Source: Bradyrhizobium paxllaeri
GTDB lineage: Bacteria; Pseudomonadota; Alphaproteobacteria; Rhizobiales; Xanthobacteraceae
DNA length: 64,000 nt
Direction: 5' to 3'
NCBI RefSeq assembly: GCF_001693515.2
Contig: NZ_CP042968.1
Span: forward strand, 4,402,001 to 4,466,000
The notes beneath the pieces are model-generated. The model was given only the letters and a program-made list of their open reading frames with translations, ran no database searches and had not been told where the DNA came from. The number at the start of each line of letters is the position of its first letter. Positions within the stretch are counted from its first letter, which is position 1. The position numbers and the translations under genes are program-made. Shown one piece after another: positions 18,645 to 25,897 of the stretch.

Positions 18645-19430
18645 TCACTCCACCTTCACCTTTGCGGGAGCTGGCTGCAGTGCGGCTGCTGAATTCGCCA
18701 CGCGTGCCGCATTCGCCATGCCGGCCAGCGCGGCGTTGCGCTTCTGCGGGTCGGAGCCGGGCTGCACCACGCCGGCCGACATGATCAGGGTTGCGGCGTC
18801 CTCGGTGCTCATGTCGACTTCGATGATCTTGCTCTTTGGCACGTAGAAGAAGAAACCCGTGGTCGGGTTCGGCGCGCAGGGCAGGAACACCGAGATGTGC
18901 TCCTCCTGGCCGGGAAGCTGGCTCGCGACATTCGCGCTCGGCGACTGCGAGATCAGGACGATCGACCACATGCCGGGCGAGGGAAATTCGACCAGGCCGA
19001 CCTTCCGGAAGCTCGAACCCTTGCCGGAGAACAGCGTCTCGAACACCTGCTTCAGGCCGCGATAGATCGCGCGCACCACCGGCATGCGGCCGAGCAGCCG
19101 TTCGCCAAGATCAACCAGCGTCCGTCCGATCAAATTGGCGGTGAGGAAACCCAGCATCGTCAGCGCAAACACCGCGACGATCAGCCCGGAGCCCGGCAAT
19201 CCGAACGGCAGATAGGTTTCCGGCCGGTAGGCCGTCGGCACGAACGGGCGGACCAGGTTGTCCACCCAGTTCACGAACCACCAGGTCAGATACAGGGTGA
19301 TGGCGACCGGCCCTGCGACAATCAGTCCGGTCAGGAAATAGTTCCGGAAACGGGCGACCAGCCCGGCGTGATGCTCTTCCAGAAGGGGTTCCTCCGGAGG
19401 CGCGGTCGGGGGCAGTTCTTCGCGGTTCAT
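18645..19430 (-). CDS. DUF502 family inner membrane protein
   Basis: This 261-residue protein has two N-terminal transmembrane helices (FLTGLIVAGPVAITLYLTWWFV and GSGLIVAVFALTMLGFLTANLIG) followed by the DUF502 core (LLGRMPVVRAIYRGLKQVFETL, then VGLVEFPSPGMWSIVLI and SVFLPCAPNPTTGFFFYVPKS). The biochemical role of this family is not established. In related genomes it sits between recG and glmS, as here. The C-terminal tail is Ala-rich and poorly conserved. Confidence 0.9.
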   Translation of the reverse strand: MNREELPPTAPPEEPLLEEHHAGLVARFRNYFLTGLIVAGPVAITLYLTWWFVNWVDNLVRPFVPTAYRPETYLPFGLPGSGLIVAVFALTMLGFLTANLIGRTLVDLGERLLGRMPVVRAIYRGLKQVFETLFSGKGSSFRKVGLVEFPSPGMWSIVLISQSPSANVASQLPGQEEHISVFLPCAPNPTTGFFFYVPKSKIIEVDMSTEDAATLIMSAGVVQPGSDPQKRNAALAGMANAARVANSAAALQPAPAKVKVE

Positions 19431-19520
19431 CGTGGTTCCAGATCAGGGCAAGCCGGCCTATGCCAGCTAAGCCATCCTAGCAGGTTTTTGAAGACCCGGC
19501 GTGACAGCCAATGGACTTGA

Positions 19521-19645
19521 CTAGAGCCTTTTCCGTTTCGATGGAATCGAAACGGGGCCCTAGATTCCTATTTTGACGCGTTTTCTTGACGCGAACCGGG
19601 TCCACCCCGGATCAAGTCCGGGGCAAGCTTTCGCTCGAAAACGTT
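19521..19645. repeat. intergenic repeat (CTAGAGCCTTTTCCG family)
   Basis: CTAGAGCCTTTTCCGTTTCG is followed by a mirrored GAATCGAAACGGGGCCCTAG, then a GACGCGTTTTCTTGACGCG block and a CCCCGGATCAAGTCCGGGG palindrome. It fills the gap between DUF502 and the end of glmS. This is a widespread alphaproteobacterial intergenic repeat. Confidence 0.7.
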
Positions 19646-21472
19646 CTATTCGACCGTTACCGATTTGGCGAGATTTCGCGGCTGATCCACGTCCGTGCCC
19701 ATCACCACGGCGGTATGATAGGCCAGCAGTTGCACCGGGACGGCATAGACCATCGGGGTGAACGCCGAGGCCATGTCGGGCAGCACGATCGTGACCAGCG
19801 ATTCGATGGTGGCTTCCGCCGCCCCCTTGGCGTCGGTCATCAGGATGATGTTGCCGCCGCGGGCCGCGACTTCCTGCATGTTGGAGACGGTCTTTTCGAA
19901 CACCCGGTCATGCGGCGCGATCACCACGACCGGCATGTTTTCGTCAATCAGCGCGATCGGCCCGTGCTTGAGTTCGCCGGCGGCATAGCCTTCGGCGTGA
20001 ATGTACGAAATTTCCTTCAGCTTCAGCGCGCCCTCCAGCGCCAGCGGATAGCTGGTGCCGCGGCCGAGATAGAGCACGTCCTTGGATTTCGAGATGTCGC
20101 GCGCCAGCTTCTCGATCTGCGGCTCGATGGTCAGCGCCGCCGCCATCAGCCGCGGGATCTCGACCAGACCATGCACGAGCTTGGTTTCGTCCTCCTCGGA
20201 CAGTTCGCCGCGCGCCTTGCCGGCGGCGACCGCGAGCGAGGCCAGCACCATCAACTGGCAGGTGAACGCCTTGGTCGAGGCGACGCCGATTTCGGGACCG
20301 GCCAGCGTCTGCAGCACGGTCTCGCTTTCGCGCGCGATCGTCGAGGTCGGCACGTTCACGACAGACAGCGTGTGAGCGCCCTCGCCCTTGGCGTAGCGCA
20401 GCGCGGCCAGCGTATCGGCGGTCTCGCCGGACTGCGAGATGAAGATCGCAAGATCGCCCTTGCGCAACGGCGCCTCGCGGTAGCGGAATTCGGAGGCGAT
20501 ATCGATTTCGACCGGAATGCGCGCCAGCCGCTCGAACCAGTATTTGGCGACGTAACCGGCAAGGTTCGCGGTGCCGCAGGCCGTGATCGAAACGCGCTGG
20601 ATGTCCTTGAAGTCGAACGGCAGCGTGACCGGCAGCATGACGCGCTCGCTCGCCATGTCGATATAGCGCGCCAGCGTGTGCCCGACCACTTCCGGCTGCT
20701 CGTGGATTTCCTTGGCCATGAAGTGGCGGTAGTTCGCCTTGTCGACCAGCGAGGTCGAGGCTGAGTGCTTGACCGCGTCGCGGTGCACGATGGCGTTGTT
20801 CTTGTCGTAGATGACCGCGCCCTTGCGCGTCAGCACCACCCAGTCGCCGTCTTCGAGGTAGCTGATCGTATCGGTGAACGGCCCGAGCGCGATCGCATCC
20901 GAGCCCAGATACATCTCGCCATCGCCATGACCAATGGCAAGCGGCGGGCCGTTGCGGGCGCCGATCATCAGGTCATCATCGCCGGCGAAGATGAAGCCGA
21001 GCGCGAACGCGCCGCGCAATTCCGACAGCGCCGCCCTCACCGCCTCGACCGGCTTGACGCCCTTTTGCAGAAAGCTGTCGACGAGGTGGAGCACGATCTC
21101 GGTGTCGGTTTCGGTCTTGAAGTCAGCCCCCTTCTTCTCCAGCGCCTCGCGCAGCTCGCGGAAGTTCTCGATGATGCCGTTGTGGACCACGGCGACGCGT
21201 TCGGTCGCGTGCGGATGCGCATTGTTCTCGGTCGGCTTGCCGTGGGTCGCCCAGCGCGTGTGCCCGATGCCGGTGTGACCGCCGAGCGGTTCGGCCTGCA
21301 GCCGCTTTTCCAGGTTCTTCAGCTTGCCCTCGGCGCGCCGGCGCGCGAGGTGATCGCCTTCCAGCGTGGCGACCCCTGCGGAATCATAGCCGCGATATTC
21401 AAGCCGCTTGAGTGAGTCTACCAGGAGCTCCGCGACCGGAGCTTTCCCAAGAATGCCGACAATGCCGCACAT
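19646..21472 (-). CDS. glmS: glutamine-fructose-6-phosphate aminotransferase (isomerising), GlmS
   Basis: This 608-residue enzyme makes glucosamine-6-phosphate for peptidoglycan and LPS. The N-terminal glutaminase starts MCGIVGILG, so Cys becomes the catalytic N-terminus after Met removal; that fixes the ATG at 21472. Two SIS sugar-isomerase domains follow (SQSGETADTLAALRYAK and LGRGTSYPLALEGALKLKE), and the C-terminus DQPRNLAKSVTVE is intact. In relatives glmU lies close by; here glmS and glmU are separated by about 11 kb of accessory genes. Confidence 0.97.
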   Translation of the reverse strand: MCGIVGILGKAPVAELLVDSLKRLEYRGYDSAGVATLEGDHLARRRAEGKLKNLEKRLQAEPLGGHTGIGHTRWATHGKPTENNAHPHATERVAVVHNGIIENFRELREALEKKGADFKTETDTEIVLHLVDSFLQKGVKPVEAVRAALSELRGAFALGFIFAGDDDLMIGARNGPPLAIGHGDGEMYLGSDAIALGPFTDTISYLEDGDWVVLTRKGAVIYDKNNAIVHRDAVKHSASTSLVDKANYRHFMAKEIHEQPEVVGHTLARYIDMASERVMLPVTLPFDFKDIQRVSITACGTANLAGYVAKYWFERLARIPVEIDIASEFRYREAPLRKGDLAIFISQSGETADTLAALRYAKGEGAHTLSVVNVPTSTIARESETVLQTLAGPEIGVASTKAFTCQLMVLASLAVAAGKARGELSEEDETKLVHGLVEIPRLMAAALTIEPQIEKLARDISKSKDVLYLGRGTSYPLALEGALKLKEISYIHAEGYAAGELKHGPIALIDENMPVVVIAPHDRVFEKTVSNMQEVAARGGNIILMTDAKGAAEATIESLVTIVLPDMASAFTPMVYAVPVQLLAYHTAVVMGTDVDQPRNLAKSVTVE

Positions 21473-21639
21473 GCGGTTCAATTTCCCCAAATCGACGAAT
21501 AGCGTCGCAACCCGTTCATCTCTTAACGAGAAATGAAGTCCGACAGATACTCAATAATTATTGCGGATTGAGACAGTCTTAAGCGGAAAGCTTAATGGGT
21601 AGCTCAACCGGGGATTAACCTGTCATATCCGCAAGGCGT

Positions 21640-21850
21640 GCGGAATACGGGTCCGCGATCTCGCGGCATGATTTGCCCGAGGCTTGGCCGTGGTTCCCTC
21701 GAAGAAAGAGGGAGCAGGGAATGCCGGATGCGCGCTGCACCCGCGGTCTCGCGTGCAATGGGTAGAAGGAAACGCACACGAGCATACAGGTTCAGCGGAG
21801 GCAATCCGGCATTCCCTGCGCAATGGCTTTACGGCTTATAACGCGCTCTT
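21640..21850. repeat. dispersed repeat block upstream of the IS110 element
   Basis: The stretch contains GAGGGAGCAGGGAATGCCGG, then GCGCGCTGCACCCGCGGTCTC, and later GCAATCCGGCATTCCCTGCG, forming a large imperfect inverted structure. This composite is common in Bradyrhizobium intergenic DNA. It fills the gap between the glmS start and the transposase region; I see no gene in it. Confidence 0.55.
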
Positions 21851-21880
21851 GTGTCCGCAAAATCTGCCAGAATGTGCGAA

Positions 21881-22013
21881 CGGGCGGTTCTGACCAACCG
21901 CCCGTCGCTGGATCTGATCCCGTTCGTGCTCAAAGGCCGAGAGCCTGTCGGGGAGCGAGGGACAGATCCGGTGGTCTTCCTCAACCCGAACAGTTGCACG
22001 GGCTTCGAGCCCG
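21881..22013 (+). ncRNA. candidate bridge-RNA region of the IS110 element
   Basis: Two perfect hairpins lie just upstream of the transposase: CGGGCGGTT / AACCGCCCG with a 6-nt loop (21881-21904) and CGGGCT / AGCCCG with a TCG loop (21999-22013). In the IS110 group, the left-end noncoding region encodes a structured bridge RNA that guides target and donor recognition. This assignment is by position and hairpins only; the guide loops are not resolved. Confidence 0.35.
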
Positions 22014-22035
22014 AACCGAGCAAGGAAGGGAGTGG

Positions 22036-23034
22036 ATGATGGCACAAGATGAGGTCGTTGTCGTCGGTATTGATGTGGCCAAGGACAAGGTGGATGCGTG
22101 CATTCGCTCGCTGTCTCAATGGCAGACGTTCCCAAGTACCGCGGAGGGGCAGCGTGCCCTGATCCGCTGGCTTCGCAAACACAGGGGCGGCAAGGCAGCC
22201 ATGGAGGCTTCCGGCGGTTATGAGCAGGACTGGGCCAAGGCGCTGCGCGAGGCCCGCATCGAAGTCCGGATCGTCGACCCGAAGCGGGTGCGCAGCTTCG
22301 CCCGCTCGGCCGGACGCCTCGCCAAGAACGATCCGATCGATGCGGAGATGATCGCCTGGTTCGCCGAGACCTTCACCGAAGCACCGGGCCAAGCCTACGA
22401 CGCGGCACGCGAGAGGTTGGTCAAGATCGTCAATGCACGCCAAGGACTGCTCGATCTACAGACTAGCTTGAAAAACAGTGGCGAGCATTCCGTGCCGGAC
22501 GTCGTGCAGAAAATGCAGGCGCGGCTCTTGAAGAAGATTGCCGTCGAAGTCGCCAAGCTCGATACTGCGATCGCAGCCCAGGTCAAAGCGACACCGCATT
22601 TTGCCGAGCTCGCCGAGATCATCGAGAGCGTGCCGGGACTTGGCAAGATCACTTCCGCCGGACTGATCGCGACGATGCCGGAACTGGGCCAGGTGAACGA
22701 CAATATCGTCGCGGCCTTGTTGGGGGTAGCACCTTACGATGACGATAGTGGCCAACGGCGGGGCAACCGCCACATCAAGGGCGGACGCCGAAAGGCCCGC
22801 AACCTCTTCTACATGCCTTGCATGGGAGCTGCGACCCAGCACAACCCCGTGCTCAAGGCGTTCTATGACCGCCTGATCGCCAAGGGAAAGGAGCCGAAGG
22901 TTGCGCTCACCGCCTGTATGCGCAAGCTCATCGTCATCCTCAACACCATGATCGCGCGACGCCAAAAATGGGACGCCAACCGCTACAAAGTGAGCGACCC
23001 CGCTCGGCTTCCGCCGAGCGCATGCCCAGCCTAA
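22036..23034 (+). CDS. IS110-family transposase (recombinase)
   Basis: This 332-residue protein has the RuvC-like DEDD N-terminal domain (VVGIDVAKDKVDACIRS, then MEASGGYE and KNDPIDAEMIAWFAE) and the C-terminal transposase_20 domain (IIESVPGLGKITSAGLIA, then LLGVAPYDDDSGQRRG and HIKGGRRKARNLFYM). All four acidic positions are present and the frame is uninterrupted, so it may be active. ATG codons at 22036 and 22039 compete; a GGAAGGGAG ribosome site supports the first. It is the only transposase gene in the window. Confidence 0.93.
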   Translation: MMAQDEVVVVGIDVAKDKVDACIRSLSQWQTFPSTAEGQRALIRWLRKHRGGKAAMEASGGYEQDWAKALREARIEVRIVDPKRVRSFARSAGRLAKNDPIDAEMIAWFAETFTEAPGQAYDAARERLVKIVNARQGLLDLQTSLKNSGEHSVPDVVQKMQARLLKKIAVEVAKLDTAIAAQVKATPHFAELAEIIESVPGLGKITSAGLIATMPELGQVNDNIVAALLGVAPYDDDSGQRRGNRHIKGGRRKARNLFYMPCMGAATQHNPVLKAFYDRLIAKGKEPKVALTACMRKLIVILNTMIARRQKWDANRYKVSDPARLPPSACPA

Positions 23035-23662
23035 AGACCGGTGAGCGGATGGGGTCAAGGCCGTCAGCCGCCGGAGGCGGTGGCGCGTAGCGCCAGCCTT
23101 GAGGCCAGCCGATCACAGGGCTACATCAACACAGTTGCTCCCCGGCGACGAATTCCTTTTTGTCACCGTCACCAGCGGATTGAGATTTGTCTTGAGCCCG
23201 GTCGGGCCGACGCATCTCCGCTGGTTTAACATCAGCCACGGATGCCAGAACCACGCGACTTCGCCGTACGCAGCGCCCTCACCCTTCACTTCGATCGGCG
23301 AGATGCCGACCAAAATTCTGGCGAAGGCCTTGAAACGCCGGTCGTCTGCGCTGGCGTAAGATCACTCACGGGAGAACCCGCCCTGCGACCACGATCGCGC
23401 CCGACGCCGCTGCGTCCACCGCATCCAACCCCGCGTCCGTGACGATCGCGATACGCCCCTCTTGCCGGGGTGGATGGGCAGATTGATAGCGGTGATTTGG
23501 GCGCGCGTGGAAGCGGAATATTTTTTCGGAGACGACTGGACTGGTAGCATCAGGTTGATTTGGTTCAGCAAATTAGCTTGGCGCGCAAGGGGCAAGTAGC
23601 TGACTCCCCCCGCCGTCAATATGGTGGCCAGCAGAACGGTGAGTAGAGCCGGAGACGAGAAC
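23035..23662. other. gene-free stretch with IS trailer and decayed repeats
   Basis: After the transposase stop come GC-rich hairpins (around 23060-23110). Reading the minus strand of 23113-23313 and 23362-23520 gives peptide fragments seen as junk translations in many Bradyrhizobium loci (for example NPLVTVTKRNSSPG). I interpret these as repeated relic DNA. No intact gene is supported. Confidence 0.5.
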
Positions 23663-24550
23663 ATGACGCTCATTGTCGGGATGGCGAATGCTGAAATAGG
23701 GTTCCTGGTGGGAGACACGTTGCTAACCCCCTTGCTGGAAGTTAAGGGCAATCCAGCGGGGGTAGTAAACGGCGAATTCCATGGCCTCAAAATTCAAATC
23801 CTGAATGATCAAGTAGCGATTGCGTTTTCCTCCTCAAACGCTGTCGACATCGCTCTAAACATCATCGCGGAGGTATGGCGCAAGTTGCAGAGCAATTCTC
23901 AAACGGACATCTGCGTCGAGCTATTGGAGCACTACCAGAAAAATTTAGAATCATCGGGCAATGAAAAGCCGGACTGTGAATTTCTAGTTCTGCAACTGGA
24001 CGAGAAAGGCAATCAGTTAGTCCATGTCACCGCTGAGGGAATACGGCCTTGCGAGCGATGTTACATCGGCGATCAGGCTCAATATAAGCAATTGAACGCC
24101 CTTAGAAAGCCGTACCTTCCAACGGAAGCATACGTGCAGCAGCCTGATGGAAGCTTCAAGGTAGAAAAGGCGAACGACAGTAAAGGTCAGATCGAATTTA
24201 TGGAAATAAGCCTGGCATTGGAGGAACTGGTCCAGCAAAGAAATAAGGCTGTAGGCGCGATCGGCGGCAACGTCATTCGGGTCCGCGACGCGTGGCCGTC
24301 GGGCAATTTGGAATACATGCAAATCGGCATGGCCTCTCTTAGTCCAGAAGAGGGCCAATCGGGCTATTCTCTTCTTTCGTCCAGCACAGGGACAAGAGGG
24401 GTTGGAATATATTATAAGTCCGGAAAGCTAGGTTTCTTGATGATCGTCGGCGATGCCGAAACGTGCCGTAAGGAGACGGCAGAAACCATTCAGTCGTTTA
24501 TCGAACTGGCAGCCAAAGAGTATGGCATGAATTTGGTCGGACCAACTTAA
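23663..24550 (+). CDS. putative proteasome-type Ntn hydrolase, AT-richer than its neighbours
   Basis: I do not recognise a named family. The 295-residue protein starts MTLIVGMANAEIGFLVGDTLLT. If Met is removed, Thr is residue 1 and Asp falls exactly at residue 17, as in proteasome beta and HslV subunits, and the following HGLKIQILNDQVAIAF resembles the strand carrying the proteasome lysine, shifted by a longer loop (Lys42 rather than 33). After it comes a helix (NAVDIALNIIAEVWRKL), again proteasome-like. The ATG at 23663 has a GGAG ribosome site. Base composition is clearly more AT-rich than the surroundings, suggesting transfer. The fold call is inference. Confidence 0.6.
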   Translation: MTLIVGMANAEIGFLVGDTLLTPLLEVKGNPAGVVNGEFHGLKIQILNDQVAIAFSSSNAVDIALNIIAEVWRKLQSNSQTDICVELLEHYQKNLESSGNEKPDCEFLVLQLDEKGNQLVHVTAEGIRPCERCYIGDQAQYKQLNALRKPYLPTEAYVQQPDGSFKVEKANDSKGQIEFMEISLALEELVQQRNKAVGAIGGNVIRVRDAWPSGNLEYMQIGMASLSPEEGQSGYSLLSSSTGTRGVGIYYKSGKLGFLMIVGDAETCRKETAETIQSFIELAAKEYGMNLVGPT

Positions 24551-24630
24551 CAAACAAACGATGCCTTCTAGCGAAGGCCACGCAACGAGATGTGCAACCT
24601 CTCTTCGATCACAACCAACCGAGCAAGTAG

Positions 24631-24656
24631 CCCGCATGAGCACAGCGATATGCGGG
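24631..24656. repeat. short palindromic repeat (CCCGCAT-N12-ATGCGGG)
   Basis: CCCGCAT and ATGCGGG arms flank GAGCACAGCGAT. It lies 60 bp before higA, where a higB toxin gene would be expected. Confidence 0.55.
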
Positions 24657-24717
24657 GATACCCTCGGATGTCGCTGCATTCATCCTGGCTACGCTCGCTA
24701 TCATTAGGAGTTTGCAG

Positions 24718-25014
24718 ATGGCAAAGAAACTTCCGCCGATTCACCCCGGCGAAATCTTGCGGGAAGAGTTTCTCGTTCCGCTCAAGCTGACGCCCTACGC
24801 CGTCGCAGCGGCGCTGCACGTGCCGCGCACCCGGATCGAACGCATCGCGCGCGAAGAAAAGCCCATTACGGCTGACACCGCGCTGCGGCTCGGCAAGTTC
24901 TTCAAGACCGGCGCTGCGTTCTGGATGAACATTCAGGCGCGCTACGACCTCGAAAAGGCCGAAGACGTGCTCGCCCCGCAGATCAAAAAGATTGCGTCCT
25001 ACGAGGCGGCGTGA
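24718..25014 (+). CDS. higA: HigA-family antitoxin / XRE regulator, without a visible HigB
   Basis: This 98-residue protein is a classic HigA: PPIHPGEILREEFLVPLKLTP, helix-turn-helix VAAALHVPRTRIERIAREEKPITADTALRLGKFF, then FWMNIQARYDLE. HigA antitoxins bind their own promoter and neutralise the mRNA-cleaving HigB. The ATG at 24718 has a TAGGAG site 7 bp upstream. The 167 bp upstream hold only a repeat and no RelE/HigB-like frame, so this is a solitary copy, perhaps left after toxin loss or acting as an independent regulator. Confidence 0.9.
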   Translation: MAKKLPPIHPGEILREEFLVPLKLTPYAVAAALHVPRTRIERIAREEKPITADTALRLGKFFKTGAAFWMNIQARYDLEKAEDVLAPQIKKIASYEAA

Positions 25015-25081
25015 GAGCTACGGCTAGTGCACTTTACTACACTCGCGCAGGCAAATATTCTCCAATGCGAGTTCGAATTGC

Positions 25082-25109
25082 GGTGACGGTGCAGTCCAGC
25101 ACTGTCACC
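25082..25109. repeat. inverted repeat with GTGCAGTCCAGCA core
   Basis: GGTGACGGTGC and GCACTGTCACC form 11-bp arms with one G:T pair around AGTCCA. Related cores occur at 27590-27622 and 30371-30393. The surrounding stretch 25015-25247 shows no supportable gene. Confidence 0.5.
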
Positions 25110-25247
25110 ATAATAGCAGGTCCGATATTTCGGCGCGGACCTGGTCGCGGTTTCAACGGCGCCGCCTGACCGCGAACGAAAAGCGAAGGCTGCGGCGGGC
25201 GCTGATGGACGGCGACGCGCCGCAAAAAATGAAATCGAACTAAACTC

Positions 25248-25415
25248 TTACTGCTTCCTGGCCATGGTCTCCAGCGCCGCGCCGACTGAGCTGATGCTGG
25301 TGCTAGTTGAAAAACTCAGGAAAGCGGGAAAGCCACCAGCAACGACATCGAGTTCACGGTCCTGCAACACTCTGTCGTGCTCTCGATCCTGCGATGCATC
25401 GTCTGTCTTGTTCAT
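25248..25415 (-). CDS. double-glycine-leader peptide (bacteriocin-like precursor), copy 1
   Basis: A 55-codon gene reads MNKTDDASQDREHDRVLQ, then DRELDVVAGG (Gly-Gly at residues 27-28), then a 27-residue Ser/Thr-rich core starting FPAFLSFSTSTS. The LxxxELDxVAGG pattern matches the leader of peptides cleaved by C39 peptidase-containing ABC exporters. A GGAGAG ribosome site lies just upstream of the ATG. No exporter or maturase is next to it, so processing would need genes elsewhere. About 55 bp of its upstream DNA is repeated before the second copy. Confidence 0.65.
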   Translation of the reverse strand: MNKTDDASQDREHDRVLQDRELDVVAGGFPAFLSFSTSTSISSVGAALETMARKQ

Positions 25416-25435
25416 GATTTCTCTCCATCCGAACT

Positions 25436-25490
25436 AGCGCGGACCATCCGTCGCTGGGCGCGGCCACACTGGCGCAACGCTCTCGCCGCC
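25436..25490 (-). repeat. duplicated upstream (promoter) segment, copy A
   Basis: The segment, beginning AGCGCGGACCATCCGTCGCT on the plus strand, is nearly identical to 25685-25738. It lies directly upstream of the first double-glycine peptide gene, as copy B does for the second, so it probably carries a shared promoter. Confidence 0.7.
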
Positions 25491-25515
25491 GCGACGAGCC
25501 GAGAGCGTGGCCAAA

Positions 25516-25674
25516 CTACGTGATGATCACATCTTTCAGTGTGATGACGAGGTACTCCACTGGCCTATCGCGGACCGCGCTCGGCTTTCCGCCTGAGACC
25601 TGTTCGAGTTGGTCGTCGGTCAGTTCGTGCACTTCGGGGCTGGCTTCGGAATTGTGCATGGGGGGCGTGCTCAT
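25516..25674 (-). CDS. double-glycine-leader peptide (bacteriocin-like precursor), copy 2
   Basis: A 52-codon gene reads MSTPPMHNSEASPEV, then the textbook leader end HELTDDQLEQVSGG (Gly-Gly at residues 28-29), then a 23-residue core starting KPSAVRDRPVEYLV. A second in-frame ATG at 25659 would give 47 residues. The leader fits the double-glycine consensus better than copy 1, while the cores are unrelated, as expected for diversifying secreted peptides. The upstream ribosome site is weak. The duplicated upstream segment supports treating both as one two-gene family. Confidence 0.68.
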   Translation of the reverse strand: MSTPPMHNSEASPEVHELTDDQLEQVSGGKPSAVRDRPVEYLVITLKDVIIT

Positions 25675-25684
25675 GATCCAAGCC

Positions 25685-25738
25685 AGCGCGGACCATCCGT
25701 CGCTGGTGCCGCCACACTGGCCCAACGCTCTCGCCGCC
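25685..25738 (-). repeat. duplicated upstream (promoter) segment, copy B
   Basis: This copy differs from 25436-25490 by one single-base gap and a few substitutions. It begins 11 bp from the ATG of the second peptide; copy A begins 21 bp from the ATG of the first. Confidence 0.7.
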
Positions 25739-25897
25739 ACTGTGACCCTAGTCACACATTTCGCTGTTGTCGTCGTCGGTCGTGGTGGCGCGATGCGCGT
25801 CGACGGCTGGCGATCGTGGCGCGGTGGTCCTCACGACACATGAAGACTTTTGCCCCAGGCGTTAATCGCCGTCAAAATTGATGTGCCGACGCATCAT

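Larger units (their letters stand above)
21855..23110 (+). mobile_element. IS110-family insertion sequence (ends approximate)
   Basis: An intact IS110-type transposase lies with about 180 bp of structured leader and about 75 bp of trailer. IS110 elements lack terminal inverted repeats and long target duplications, so the exact ends cannot be fixed from one copy; the coordinates are an estimate. Confidence 0.6.

Noticed and set aside
23362..23790. A 142-codon minus-strand frame upstream of and into the Ntn-like gene
   Set aside because: It overlaps a better supported plus-strand gene and consists partly of relic repeat translations common in Bradyrhizobium.
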